Shown: positions 1 to 7,057, numbered from the stretch's first letter. The stretch is DNA of 64,000 nucleotides from Brucella pseudintermedia (GCF_008932435.1 NZ_WBWE01000002.1:310001-374000), one strand, 5' to 3'. The notes: a model not told the origin generated them from the sequence alone. Translations and numbers: made by a program.

Positions 1-53
1 GAAAGAGCCGTGGCGTCGTTGATGGCTTGAACCAATCTTTCTTGCGGATTCAT
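1..53 (-). CDS. partial small protein, N-terminus only
   Basis: The reading frame starts with ATG at 53 and reads MNPQERLVQAINDATAL before leaving the window. The start overlaps the stop of the gene upstream by four bases (ATGA), which indicates translational coupling within the leftward operon. Too little is visible to name a function. Confidence 0.5.
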   Translation of the reverse strand, partial: MNPQERLVQAINDATAL

Positions 54-361
54 GATGCTTCCTTCAGTTCAGGGTATCGTTCGGGATGTTCAGCGGCGTG
101 CATGAACAGCGTAAAATCAGCCATCATCGTGCGCCAATGCTCTTGATGAACATCGAGAATGCAGGCCGGATCTCCGATGAGGTCAGTCCAAAGCGCGATT
201 TTGATTTCGAGGTCGGCCCGGGACTGAGCGCGGAGTTTGAGAACTGCCTGCTTCAGATGCCAGACGGCCATCCATATTTCGTCATTGACCTTATCAGGCT
301 GATCTTTCGTCTCGCCGCTGCATGCACATGCCAAGGCGTAAAGGGCGTGAATTTTGCTCAT
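50..361 (-). CDS. hypothetical phage protein, 103 aa
   Basis: An uncharacterised soluble, mostly helical protein with several Trp and His residues in its middle (motifs MAVWHLKQAV and HQEHWRTMMADF). No signal peptide or membrane segment is seen and I do not recognise a family. It is the fourth gene of a leftward operon that starts near 2240, and its stop codon overlaps the ATG of the next gene (ATGA), typical of phage early operons. The initial ATG at 361 was chosen as the longest frame. The opposite-strand frame in the same place was judged a shadow because it lacks this coupling. Confidence 0.6.
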   Translation of the reverse strand: MSKIHALYALACACSGETKDQPDKVNDEIWMAVWHLKQAVLKLRAQSRADLEIKIALWTDLIGDPACILDVHQEHWRTMMADFTLFMHAAEHPERYPELKEAS

Positions 362-369
362 GCTGCACC

Positions 370-633
370 TTAACTAAAAAGAGCCGACCGGACGTCGCGC
401 GACATAATGCGAAGGCTGGCAATGTTGGCGCCGAGAACGTCCATCAATTCGCTCAGCTGTTCGGCGCAGATCTCAATTCCGTGTTTCTTGGCGGCACCAA
501 AGTCGCGTGAGAAAGATTCCCAAACCTCATCCGTCGCTATCGCCAACCGGTGCAAATCACAGACATTCTCTTCGCTGTTCAGGATTCTCTCACGGCTGGA
601 CAAAGGTTTCCCGTTCGCGCTCTCGCACGTCAT
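370..633 (-). CDS. hypothetical phage protein, 87 aa
   Basis: A small soluble protein of unknown function. The start is firm: a GAGGAG ribosome binding site sits six to seven bases before the ATG. The sequence before the start (CGAGGAGAATGC) is also found in front of the next gene upstream, suggesting duplicated initiation regions. It lies 33 bases after the Tnp_20-domain gene in the same leftward operon. It contains one Cys pair region near the N-terminus (MTCES, ENVCDLH) and predicted helices; no known domain is recognised. Confidence 0.6.
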   Translation of the reverse strand: MTCESANGKPLSSRERILNSEENVCDLHRLAIATDEVWESFSRDFGAAKKHGIEICAEQLSELMDVLGANIASLRIMSRDVRSALFS

Positions 634-666
634 GGCATTCTCCTCGATTTTGAGTATTGCTGGCGG

Positions 667-1530
667 CTAGCGGTTAGCGATGCGACGCCATTCGAGATAA
701 AGGTGCTTGATTAGAAGCTTTTCGGCGTACCGGGCTGCTCGCCTGACAACGTGCTCGCTGTAGGATTCCTTACCCTTCGCGCTTTCCGTAACAGGCACAC
801 CGAGCCGACCGGCATACATCCGCGCACGCTCCGCAAAGACCTGCTGGTAGAGCGTCAGATCATGGTTGGTGCGGACGCTCTCACCGAAGATCGGTCGCCA
901 CATGCCTTGCGCGCCAATGATGTTCGCTCGCATGTTCCAGCTAACCGAACGCCGCTGGCGGTTGTAACCGTGTGCGATCCAGTCGTCAGCTGATGCGCTC
1001 TTGCCGGGATTGCCCTGACGGTTGCCTTCGATCACAGCGAGGCCGAGCCGCTTCCACACAGCTGACACCGATTTATAAGTACCGATGTCGCCGCATTCTC
1101 CGACAATAGTCGCGAAGGAAATGTCACCGAAGCCTCGCACCGATTTAACCCATGGATAGACCGGCAGGCGCTTCGCGGCCTTCACAAGCTGTCTTTCATA
1201 AATTGCACGCTGTTCGTCGAGTGGTCTCCCAGCATGCAGATACGGCGCAACATAGTCGTGCAGATCCTGCAAGGGATCGGCTGCTGCGGCCTTGTAGATG
1301 GCGGCATAGCGCGCCTTGACCTTTTCTTTCGGCAAGTCGTCAGCCGGCACGAGCAAGCGGATAACGGCCTGCCCCTGCAAAGAAAGCTTCGTCTGCGCCT
1401 TGATCGCATTCTGCCGCAAGCGATGCAGCGTCACGATCTCGGCAATCGTCGCGGTAATATCCGGCGTCGGGCTATACGGCTCCAGGTGAACCGCAGCGCA
1501 TAATTCCGATGGGCTGACTGCTATGTTCAT
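667..1530 (-). CDS. orphan IS110/IS116-type Tnp_20 domain protein
   Basis: The middle of this 287-aa protein (about residues 140-230) resembles the C-terminal Transposase_20 domain of IS110/IS116/IS902 transposases: the helix-hairpin-helix-like stretch SVRGFGDISFATIVGE, followed by GDIGTYKSVSAVWKRLGL and a basic GNRQGNPGKSAS segment where the IS110 family has its serine-bearing loop. The N-terminal DEDD (RuvC-like) catalytic domain of real IS110 transposases is absent; instead there is a helical region. No IS ends were seen around it. The ATG at 1530 was chosen over a longer frame because GAGGAGAATGCA precedes it. It sits inside a phage operon, so a recombination, DNA-binding or domesticated role is more likely than transposition. 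Confidence 0.7.
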   Translation of the reverse strand: MNIAVSPSELCAAVHLEPYSPTPDITATIAEIVTLHRLRQNAIKAQTKLSLQGQAVIRLLVPADDLPKEKVKARYAAIYKAAAADPLQDLHDYVAPYLHAGRPLDEQRAIYERQLVKAAKRLPVYPWVKSVRGFGDISFATIVGECGDIGTYKSVSAVWKRLGLAVIEGNRQGNPGKSASADDWIAHGYNRQRRSVSWNMRANIIGAQGMWRPIFGESVRTNHDLTLYQQVFAERARMYAGRLGVPVTESAKGKESYSEHVVRRAARYAEKLLIKHLYLEWRRIANR

Positions 1531-1676
1531 TGCATTCTCCTCGGATGGGGTGCAGACAGATGGGCGATGAGCGATTGGTTTACGTTTCTTCATTGGCCGC
1601 ATCTGACTGCAACGGGGGTTTGGGGAGGCGTGCAGCATCTGGTGTGCGAGTACATCGTGGCCGTCCCCAAAACTGT

Positions 1677-2240
1677 TCAAACCTCACTGGCGTCAGCGTC
1701 GGCTTTCATCCGCTCGAGATCGCCCGGCGAAACCGCCTCGCCGACTTTTGCCGCACCAGCGGCATAGCCAACCGACCGCAAGAACCGGGCGTTGCGAACA
1801 GCCGTCGCGCCCTTGGCAAGCTCAATCTCGGCGTGGCCTATGATTTCGGTGCCAGTCCATTCGCGCAGCGGCTTAGTGGTGCCTCCGATCGAATACAGCA
1901 GCTCATATAGCGATGACTGCAAAGCGCCTTTCGCCAACACAAGCCTTTCGTGAGCCGCCTTCGCAGCATTCTGCATGCGCTCCGGAGCTTTCAAGAATGG
2001 CTCTGAAATGGTTGCGGCGCGCTCACTTAGGATAGCCGCACGCTGGACTTGGGGAACCTCCGCCAGCAGCTTACGGGCGGCATAGAAAAGCATCTCTCCG
2101 CGAGCGCTGGCGTCAGCTTCGCCAAAGCTGGCGAAAGCCGCTGCGGCACGGTTCATGTCACCGTCTGCCTGCATAAGCATATCGCGGGCAATCGCCGAAA
2201 GCGTGACCGGCTTTGGTGAAGTCTGGGTTGCTGTTGGCAT
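1677..2240 (-). CDS. hypothetical phage early protein, 187 aa
   Basis: First gene of the leftward operon, with a good GAGGAGACCACC-ATG start. The protein is soluble, rich in Ala and Glu, and predicted largely alpha-helical; no domain is recognised. A region of about 200 bases carrying inverted and direct repeats separates it from the divergently transcribed HTH gene, so it is probably under the control of that regulator. Frames extending upstream of this ATG lack a better ribosome binding site and run through the inverted repeat. Confidence 0.7.
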   Translation of the reverse strand: MPTATQTSPKPVTLSAIARDMLMQADGDMNRAAAAFASFGEADASARGEMLFYAARKLLAEVPQVQRAAILSERAATISEPFLKAPERMQNAAKAAHERLVLAKGALQSSLYELLYSIGGTTKPLREWTGTEIIGHAEIELAKGATAVRNARFLRSVGYAAGAAKVGEAVSPGDLERMKADADASEV

Positions 2241-2260
2241 GGTGGTCTCCTCTTGTGGTG

Positions 2261-2325
2261 TTCCTGATCGGTCGGGCGTCAGCTTAGTGGGTAACAAAGG
2301 ATCTCTGGCCGCGACCGATCAGGAA
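2261..2325. repeat. 14-bp perfect inverted repeat in divergent promoter region
   Basis: TTCCTGATCGGTCG at 2261-2274 is matched by its exact reverse complement CGACCGATCAGGAA at 2312-2325, with 37 bases between. The left arm lies 20 bases upstream of the leftward operon's first ATG, so it is likely within its leader or operator. It could serve as an operator for a dimeric repressor or as a stem in the leader RNA. No T-run follows, so it is not an obvious terminator. Confidence 0.6.
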
Positions 2326-2388
2326 TTAGTAATCTGTTAGGGATGCTTGATTGAATTGCTGTACAACTCAATGCATTTCCTATAACCA

Positions 2389-2451
2389 TATGCATAAATG
2401 ATCGTAGTTAACAAAGTCAATACAAAAAATATCGAGTTATGCAAAAATGAT
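2389..2451. promoter_or_regulatory. direct repeats at the HTH gene start (possible autoregulatory operators)
   Basis: TATGCATAAATGAT (2389-2402) and TATGCAAAAATGAT (2438-2451) agree at 13 of 14 positions and lie in an A+T-rich stretch. The second copy covers the start codon of the HTH gene. This arrangement suits autoregulation by the adjacent regulator; that is inference. Confidence 0.5.
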
Positions 2452-2686
2452 GTTAACGCCATCCCAATGTCGCGCCGCACGCGCCCTCATCGCTTGGTCC
2501 CAGTCGGATCTTTGTGATGCTGCAAAAGTCGGAAGAGCGACCCTGGCGAACTTCGAAGCCGAAAAATCGACCCCCTACGAACGAACTTTACGTGATATCC
2601 GTGCGGCGCTTGAAGATGCAGGTGTGATCTTCATTGAGCAGAATGGAAATGGGCCCGGTGTGAGACTTCGAGATCGGAAAGAATGA
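2447..2686 (+). CDS. XRE-type helix-turn-helix transcriptional regulator, 79 aa
   Basis: A small Cro/CI-like DNA-binding protein. Residues 5-60 form a helix-turn-helix: CRAARALIAWSQSDLCDAAK, followed by the recognition-helix region RATLANFEAEKSTPYERTL. The C-terminal tail (GPGVRLRDRKE) is short and there is no cleavage or ligand domain, as in many rhizobial phage and island regulators. It is divergent from the leftward operon, and its start codon lies in a direct repeat, which points to control of both promoters. Two consecutive ATG codons are possible starts; the first is used. It may act as repressor of the left module. Confidence 0.85.
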   Translation: MMLTPSQCRAARALIAWSQSDLCDAAKVGRATLANFEAEKSTPYERTLRDIRAALEDAGVIFIEQNGNGPGVRLRDRKE

Positions 2687-2741
2687 CTATTGCGCGACAA
2701 TTGCAACCGTTCTAGCGTCGGCCATCGAACGGAGGGGCATA

Positions 2742-2975
2742 ATGTCAGTTGCTGCACTTATATTTGGTCTTATTTCTATCGTGGCAGGCGTGATCGTTAT
2801 CATTAATGGGCTGGCGGATCGCAGCGGGTTATTCACGATAACGTTTTTATCCTACGGATTCTCCGCGATCGCGTTCGGGATTTTCATGATGTGCATGGGA
2901 CGGGTGATCGAGCATCTGGGCGCGATCCGAGCCGCCCAGGAGCGCATTGCTGAGAAGCTGGGGAACACGAATTGA
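2742..2975 (+). CDS. small inner-membrane protein with two membrane segments, 77 aa
   Basis: Two hydrophobic segments (about residues 3-23 and 31-54) are followed by an amphipathic helix (VIEHLGAIRAAQERIAEKL). GGAGGGGCATA before ATG is a strong ribosome binding site. The layout and the tail resemble the 101-aa protein at 9292-9597, whose tail reads LVEYAASISESQKQIAASL; the two look like paralogs at either end of the cargo block. The function is unknown. It follows the HTH gene by 55 bases on the same strand. Confidence 0.7.
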   Translation: MSVAALIFGLISIVAGVIVIINGLADRSGLFTITFLSYGFSAIAFGIFMMCMGRVIEHLGAIRAAQERIAEKLGNTN

Positions 2976-3172
2976 AAGTTGGTGCAGCGTTATCAACGTA
3001 TCGATGGTTTTCCTAGCATTGACGATAACGAACCGCAGTTGAAAGCTGCAGTTAATATGACTGCAGAGCCGTCCTCTGCAACGCAGCCCGGACCGAGTTA
3101 ACAGCAGCTCCATTGCAGCCTTATTTGCTTTCGTCTCATAGAAGGCGCATCATAATTATCATGACAGTAATT

Positions 3173-3238
3173 GAAACGGGCGCTGTCGTTCAGGTTTCAA
3201 ATGCCTGACCCGCAACAAAGGAGGACGAAATGTCTTCC
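3173..3238 (+). promoter_or_regulatory. structured leader RNA, copy 1 (with SD-sequestering hairpin)
   Basis: GAAACGGGCGCTGTCGTT is followed by an inner hairpin CAGG-loop-CCTG (3191-3207), closed by an outer CGGG/CCCG pairing (3177-3180 with 3209-3212). Downstream, GGAGGA can pair with TCTTCC of codons 2-3, placing the ATG in a 7-base loop. Three other copies in this window share the plan while the inner stem sequence changes. Confidence 0.6.
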
Positions 3239-3484
3239 ATCGCGTTGAATTCCAGAAACATCACTATGATTTCGCGACTTCTAAGGGAGGCTCGCAAACC
3301 CGGCGACACACAAGATTTGCGCACTGATGCTGCACGTTATCTGGCGCGTCGATTTCAGGAGGGAACACGTGACGAAGGCCGGCTACAGATCGCCCTGACA
3401 CAATTTATCAAAAAACATCGAAGAATGGCAAATGCCGTCGATCGTTGCGATGACGAAGGCGACGCAGTAAAAAGCGAAAAGTAA
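3230..3484 (+). CDS. MSS-family small protein, 84 aa
   Basis: A small, basic, soluble protein of unknown function. It begins MSSIALNSRNITMISRLLREA and carries a DAARYLARRFQEG helix that matches in position the AARLFIQEF and AAKHLCEIF helices of two neighbouring family members. AAGGAGG lies eight bases before the ATG, and the whole initiation region is shared with three other genes. The stop codon overlaps the ATG of the next gene (TAATG), so the two are translationally coupled. The shared leader suggests post-transcriptional control. No known family is recognised. Confidence 0.7.
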   Translation: MSSIALNSRNITMISRLLREARKPGDTQDLRTDAARYLARRFQEGTRDEGRLQIALTQFIKKHRRMANAVDRCDDEGDAVKSEK

Positions 3485-3747
3485 TGGCCCTTTCATTTCC
3501 AAACCCCAGCAGAAGTTTCGATGATCTTGAGGTGGGCGTGCGATTTGTCGGCTACGATGGAATGACCTCCGTCCCATTTCTAATCGATAAGCCCGCCCTG
3601 GAGAAGAATGGCGTCATTGCAGCGACGGAATCATCGCTTCTTGCCGCCTTCGACGCCTCACGGAAACTGATCTACGATGCTGCTCGCGAGGTCTATTCAC
3701 AGGCTCGGCAAACTTCCTATCGCATCACCATGGAGGACATGAAGTAG
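3484..3747 (+). CDS. DUF1488 family protein, 87 aa
   Basis: It matches the DUF1488 pattern: an N-terminal LSFPNPSRSFDDLEVGVRFVGYDG strand region, then a PFLIDKPALEK segment and a long C-terminal helix. This family of short rhizobial and proteobacterial proteins has no established function. Its start codon overlaps the stop of the MSS-family gene by one base, so both are expressed from the same structured leader. No membrane segment is seen. The family call is from pattern recall and was not verified by search. Confidence 0.75.
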   Translation: MALSFPNPSRSFDDLEVGVRFVGYDGMTSVPFLIDKPALEKNGVIAATESSLLAAFDASRKLIYDAAREVYSQARQTSYRITMEDMK

Positions 3748-3843
3748 CTTTTTATGCAATGATTGAGCCGATCTGCCGTCGCAATTCAGCCTCAGTTGCT
3801 TTGCTCAAATTTAAAGCGCATGGTGCATGTCTCGACAGCTTTT

Positions 3844-3908
3844 GAAACGGGCGCTGTCGTTGGGAGTGCATACTCCAGCCCCAATACAAGGAGGACGAAA
3901 TGTCTTCC
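3844..3908 (+). promoter_or_regulatory. structured leader RNA, copy 2
   Basis: GAAACGGGCGCTGTCGTT is followed by the inner hairpin GGAG-TGCATA-CTCC (3863-3876) and the outer pairing GGGC/GCCC (3849-3852 with 3878-3881). The inner stem differs from copy 1 yet still pairs. GGAGGA pairs with TCTTCC across the start codon as in copy 1. Confidence 0.6.
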
Positions 3909-4139
3909 AAAATTATCAAACCCTACTTTGGACCTACCGACTTTCGAATGATGCGTGAAATACTGCGACGCGCCGGCTATCGGCTTTACGACACCGCAGA
4001 AAACCGTGCCGCTCACATATCCGCAGCAAGGCTATTCATTCAGGAATTTCAATCTGTACGCTCACCATCGCGAGCGATGTCGCAGCTTTCTCGGCAACAT
4101 CCCCGTGAGAATGTGGAAGTATCTCCAGCGGTAATTTGA
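3900..4139 (+). CDS. MSS-family small protein, FGPxDF type, 79 aa
   Basis: It starts MSSKIIKPYFGPTDFRMMRE and closely parallels the minus-strand protein at 5114-5461 (MSSASYLSYFGPEDFPSLRA): both have the FGPxDF motif near residue 10, then LRRAGY or LQRSGY, then an AA-x-LF helix. This shows a duplicated family. It is small and soluble and its function is unknown. The start is fixed by AAGGAGG eight bases upstream and by the conserved leader. It is followed by a short basic protein gene. Confidence 0.75.
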   Translation: MSSKIIKPYFGPTDFRMMREILRRAGYRLYDTAENRAAHISAARLFIQEFQSVRSPSRAMSQLSRQHPRENVEVSPAVI

Positions 4140-4204
4140 ACCATCCCTGGCTTGGTCGGGTATGCAAGAATTAGTTAATTCCTCAAAAACAGGAAGTTTT
4201 CAAA

Positions 4205-4348
4205 ATGCCCCGTGGTCAAAAAAGAAGTAACCGAGAAATAAGAAAGCCAAAAAAAGATAAGGCCAAGGAGAAAACTGCGTCGACAGACGTTGTTGCAGGT
4301 CTCTTTCCTACTCCTGCCAATGACATGATCAAAACCAAACGGCATTAG
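4205..4348 (+). CDS. small basic protein, 47 aa
   Basis: A very short frame that reads MPRGQKRSNREIRKPKKDKA and ends in TPANDMIKTKRH. It is extremely Lys/Arg-rich in its first half, with no hydrophobic core, so it is probably disordered and nucleic-acid or ribosome associated. AGGAAG lies eight bases before the ATG. Similar short basic proteins are common in Rhizobiales, as far as I recall; no function is known. It falls in a run of tiny plus-strand genes. Confidence 0.6.
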   Translation: MPRGQKRSNREIRKPKKDKAKEKTASTDVVAGLFPTPANDMIKTKRH

Positions 4349-4407
4349 TTATAGCTGTGTCTTCCACTTTTCTTGGTGAGGAGACACAGCCGTATCGGGG
4401 TACAATC

Positions 4408-4683
4408 ATGCCAACGTCTACATTTAGTTCAATAGGTAATTTGTATTGCGAAGGTAAAAGTATCGGTTCTGTTGGCTACAGTATTTCCGTACTCACGGAA
4501 GGCGAGAGGACGTTTACAAAAGGCGTCATGTGGGCAAGCATGGACATGCTCCGGCAGGCTTATTCAAGCGAGCTCGTTCAGTTATCGTCGGAAAAAGGCG
4601 ATGGTTTGCTGAGGGTGGACGTACAAAACGTCGGCATTCACGGAAGTGCAGACTTCATTCTTGTGGGAAAGCATACGTTTTAG
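4408..4683 (+). CDS. hypothetical protein, 91 aa
   Basis: A soluble protein of mixed strand and helix prediction, with no recognised domain. The ATG at 4408 was chosen over an upstream GTG at 4357, which has no ribosome binding site; the one at 4408 is also modest (GGGGT eight bases upstream). Base composition is lower in G+C than the phage structural genes, as for its neighbours, consistent with recent acquisition. It ends just before a convergent pair of minus-strand genes. Confidence 0.5.
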   Translation: MPTSTFSSIGNLYCEGKSIGSVGYSISVLTEGERTFTKGVMWASMDMLRQAYSSELVQLSSEKGDGLLRVDVQNVGIHGSADFILVGKHTF

Positions 4684-4706
4684 CGCCACGCATGACTGCT
4701 TGGTAA

Positions 4707-4850
4707 TTAATAGACGTAGGAGCCGAGCACCCAGACGACCAATCCGATATCGATGCATATTATGAGGAACGCGATCAGATACACGCTCACTTTACGATCC
4801 AACGATTTTGGGACTGACAGTTTCTCCTCGCCAGATTGATCACGTGTCAT
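4707..4850 (-). CDS. tiny single-span membrane protein, 47 aa
   Basis: It reads MTRDQSGEEKLSVPKSLDRK and then one hydrophobic helix (about residues 24-43, VYLIAFLIICIDIGLVVWVL). It starts inside the last codons of the gene upstream, overlapping it by 11 bases in another frame, so translation is probably coupled; no independent ribosome binding site is clear. Its charged N-terminus followed by one helix suits a small inner-membrane protein. The function is unknown. Confidence 0.45.
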   Translation of the reverse strand: MTRDQSGEEKLSVPKSLDRKVSVYLIAFLIICIDIGLVVWVLGSYVY

Positions 4851-5121
4851 TGAGACGATACCAGCCCCGACATACCCTCACGAAATATGCCTCTCGGTCC
4901 CGAAGCGACGTTGCCGCATGAGAGCTCAAATAGCTTTTCAACCAAGGTATATGCGTCGAGGGCATGTGTTTGGCTAAACATCTCGCGCTGAACGGTTCGC
5001 GGACCCTGTTTTCTATCCGCACAATATTCCGGATTGCGGGATAGAGCTGGTTACGGCGAGACCCAATCCTTCGCTCTCTCACCTCAATGCCTGATATTGG
5101 GGAACGCAAAATATCAGCCAT
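4840..5121 (-). CDS. hypothetical protein, 93 aa
   Basis: A basic, Arg-rich soluble protein with no recognised family. Its start overlaps the end of the MSS-family gene by eight bases, and its end overlaps the tiny membrane protein, giving a three-gene coupled unit driven by the third leader RNA. The tail (LRDREAYFVRVCRGWYRLNDT) is the most structured-looking part. It could be a genuine gene or a frame-shifted extension; coupling at both ends favours a real gene. Confidence 0.45.
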   Translation of the reverse strand: MADILRSPISGIEVRERRIGSRRNQLYPAIRNIVRIENRVREPFSARCLAKHMPSTHIPWLKSYLSSHAATSLRDREAYFVRVCRGWYRLNDT

Positions 5122-5461
5122 GGGCCAACCTCAATCGGAGCCGCTTTCGAGGAGGCCATCGCAAGACCAAGGATTTTGCAGTGACTTGCGGGATCGTATA
5201 GCCGCCCTCATTCTCCCAGGCTTCCAGTTCTCTTTGATTGGATTGTGATAGCCGTTGGGCGCGGATTGCCAAAAGTATGTCCAGCATCTGCACAGGATCA
5301 TGGCTTCCGTCGCTAAAAATTTCACAAAGGTGTTTGGCGGCTTCCAGGCGAGTCTCTGGCTTTTCGCAACCCTCCAGCGAATATCCGGAACGTTGCAGGA
5401 AAGCACGAAGCGACGGGAAATCTTCAGGGCCAAAGTAGGATAGATATGAAGCGGAAGACAT
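5114..5461 (-). CDS. MSS-family small protein, FGPxDF type, 115 aa
   Basis: The N-terminal 75 residues match the protein at 3900-4139: MSS start, YFGPEDFPSLRAFLQRSGYS, then the helix AAKHLCEIFSDGS. The C-terminus is longer, ending in a basic RWPPRKRLRLRLAHG stretch. It lies on the opposite strand to its relatives, yet it keeps the same leader, with the GAAACGGGCGCTGTCGTT box about 45 bases upstream. The ribosome binding site is weaker (AAGGGGACACGCG-ATG). The function is unknown. Confidence 0.7.
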   Translation of the reverse strand: MSSASYLSYFGPEDFPSLRAFLQRSGYSLEGCEKPETRLEAAKHLCEIFSDGSHDPVQMLDILLAIRAQRLSQSNQRELEAWENEGGYTIPQVTAKSLVLRWPPRKRLRLRLAHG

Positions 5462-5522
5462 CGCGTGTCCCCTTCATTTTTGGGGCGGGAGATCGTTCTC
5501 TCCCAACGACAGCGCCCGTTTC
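5453..5522 (-). promoter_or_regulatory. structured leader RNA, copy 3
   Basis: On the minus strand, GAAACGGGCGCTGTCGTT (5522-5505) is followed by GGGAG-AGAACGAT-CTCCC and an outer GGGC/GCCC pairing. The SD region GGGGACA can pair with TGTCTTC around the start codon, a different sequence giving the same kind of hairpin as copies 1, 2 and 4. Confidence 0.6.
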
Positions 5523-5640
5523 AAAAGCTGTGCATAATGAACAGTGCGCCTTTTCGAATTAAAGTGCAAGCAAACACGTGATATTTATTTAGAAATAATC
5601 GGCTCAAAACTCCTATCAGATAATCATGATCCGAAGAAAA

Positions 5641-5877
5641 TCAACGCGTTGCCTTATACCCTTGCATCTTCTCGATTTCGTGAATGAATTGTTCGGCATA
5701 CTGCGCTGTATTAACGTAGTTCTGTTCATTGGGGCCAAGAATATGATGATGCGTGAATACTGCTTTAAGTCGATCCAGAAATTTGGGTTCGGTCTCGGCT
5801 AGATGCCCGATGAGAACCTGAAGTATCTGCTCATGTGCAAGAACCTTTCGTTCTAGAGCTGTGGTGTCATTATCCAT
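5641..5877 (-). CDS. hypothetical protein, 78 aa
   Basis: A small soluble, helical protein (MDNDTTALERKVLAHEQILQ at the start, ending YAEQFIHEIEKMQGYKATR). GAGGAGCAAACGCA precedes the ATG, which decides the start over a longer frame. It overlaps the end of the upstream basic protein by eight bases. The pattern of an N-terminal helix with a hydrophobic heptad-like repeat suggests oligomerisation. The family is not recognised and the function unknown. Confidence 0.65.
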   Translation of the reverse strand: MDNDTTALERKVLAHEQILQVLIGHLAETEPKFLDRLKAVFTHHHILGPNEQNYVNTAQYAEQFIHEIEKMQGYKATR

Positions 5878-6100
5878 TGCGTTTGCTCCTCGGTAAAGAA
5901 TGGCGCGGCGACCGGGAACGTGAGAATCCACCGCAAGAACGCCGAAGAATGTTCGCAAGCTGCGTCCAATCCTTTGATGGAGAGGTCATCTGTTCATGAG
6001 CATTTCTGAGATCACTTCTGCTGGCTGTCGTGTCCTCATCGTGCCGTGGACGTACAGAAGCAGTTTCCAATCCAATGTTACGATTACGTTGTTTTTTCAT
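5870..6100 (-). CDS. small basic protein, 76 aa
   Basis: It starts MKKQRNRNIGLETASVRPRH after a good GAGGAGGCTATC ribosome binding site; the rest is Arg/Ser-rich and low in hydrophobic residues, so probably unstructured. The stop overlaps the next ATG by eight bases, supporting co-translation. The GAGGAG site is the main evidence that this is translated; the amino acid sequence alone is unremarkable. The function is unknown. Confidence 0.4.
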   Translation of the reverse strand: MKKQRNRNIGLETASVRPRHDEDTTASRSDLRNAHEQMTSPSKDWTQLANILRRSCGGFSRSRSPRHSLPRSKRNG

Positions 6101-6131
6101 GATAGCCTCCTCATTAGGCTTCCCCGCCATA

Positions 6132-6482
6132 CTAAAGCGCCTTGGCGAGTTCGTTGCCGCACGCAGTTGCCAGCGCGGTGTTGGGTTGCTCTGTTCCCAA
6201 CGGTGTGGCCCAACCTGACTTCTCAATAAGAGTACGGCGAGAGTAAGCTGGGGCAGCCTTAAACTCAGCCAGGATGTTCACAACAGCCGGATCGTTTCTT
6301 GATTTTTCAAGACAGTAAGGTGTCAAGGCAAGCGCCACCCCGTCGGATATGTTGGATGCAATCCGGCGCTCAGAAGTGCCTTGTGTGACCCATCCACCTA
6401 CGGAAAACCCGATAGCAATTGCTGCAATGGCACCAACCGATGCGCCGCCGAGTGCGGGCTTTAACCATTCAAACTTGTTCAT
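6132..6482 (-). CDS. single-span membrane or periplasmic protein, 116 aa
   Basis: It has a short cytoplasmic N-terminus, one hydrophobic segment (about residues 9-34, LGGASVGAIAAIAIGFSVGG), and then a periplasmic domain with two Cys (PYCLEKS and TACGNELAKAL) and a KSGWATPLGTEQPN motif. I have seen this arrangement in conserved hypothetical proteins of Rhizobiales, which is recall rather than a search. The two Cys could form a disulfide. It is the first gene of a leftward three-gene run. The function is unknown. Confidence 0.75.
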   Translation of the reverse strand: MNKFEWLKPALGGASVGAIAAIAIGFSVGGWVTQGTSERRIASNISDGVALALTPYCLEKSRNDPAVVNILAEFKAAPAYSRRTLIEKSGWATPLGTEQPNTALATACGNELAKAL

Positions 6483-6800
6483 GATGGTATCCGATCTTCA
6501 ATGATCGAACGCACATAATTATGCGTTGGATTTTGATTATAGCACCAACGCAATCAACTTTCGCGCGAATTCTTTATTCATTTTAATTCTGAGTTGTCTT
6601 GCGGCGCCGAAGTGAATTTTTATGCCTACATAATTTTCCGAGCCGAGCAGGCGTCCACTGCTAGTACCCACCTTTTCCAGGCGTGGCCTTACTGGTTGGG
6701 AGATTTACGGGCTTTGCAGAATATATATTTCGGTGTGCTCGTTATTGGAACATAGCCACCGCTAGCTCGTTATGCTGAAAATGATTGCGGCGTTGGGTGC
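6483..6800. other. gene-free A+T-rich intergenic region
   Basis: About 300 bases with no convincing frame. They hold a perfect 10-bp palindrome CATAATTATG near 6513, just upstream of the leftward membrane protein gene, which may be part of its promoter or an operator. Otherwise nothing is recognised. Confidence 0.4.
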
Positions 6801-6995
6801 ATGACAAACCAAACAGAACTATGCCATTCGGTGAGACGATTTGCTGCCGGCGTGAGACGTCGTGATCTTCCATCGCAAGCTATAGCAGAGGCGTTGAAAG
6901 ACGGTTTTGCGGTGACATGCTCCAACAATAATGAAAACACGATTTCGGAGCTTTTGGCGCGCTTGGAGGCTGCGGAGAGAAAACATCGCGAGTGA
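6801..6995 (+). CDS. hypothetical protein, 64 aa (weak)
   Basis: A short frame with an amphipathic C-terminal helix (TISELLARLEAAERKHRE). The ribosome binding site is poor. The main support is an intrinsic terminator 60 bases downstream on the same strand, which shows that something is transcribed here. The alternative is a small RNA ending at that terminator, or overlapping minus-strand frames, which look less protein-like. Confidence 0.3.
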   Translation: MTNQTELCHSVRRFAAGVRRRDLPSQAIAEALKDGFAVTCSNNNENTISELLARLEAAERKHRE

Positions 6996-7057
6996 ATCGC
7001 GGCTTGATTTTCTCCTTTCGAGGAATAGAATTTGCTTGCCGATGACATATGACTTCC

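Noticed and set aside
667-1680. Complete IS110-family insertion sequence
   Set aside because: The DEDD domain and any recognisable element ends are missing and the gene is in a coupled phage operon.
6513-6522. 10-bp palindrome CATAATTATG
   Set aside because: A/T palindromes of this length occur by chance in such A+T-rich sequence; no second copy supports an operator.
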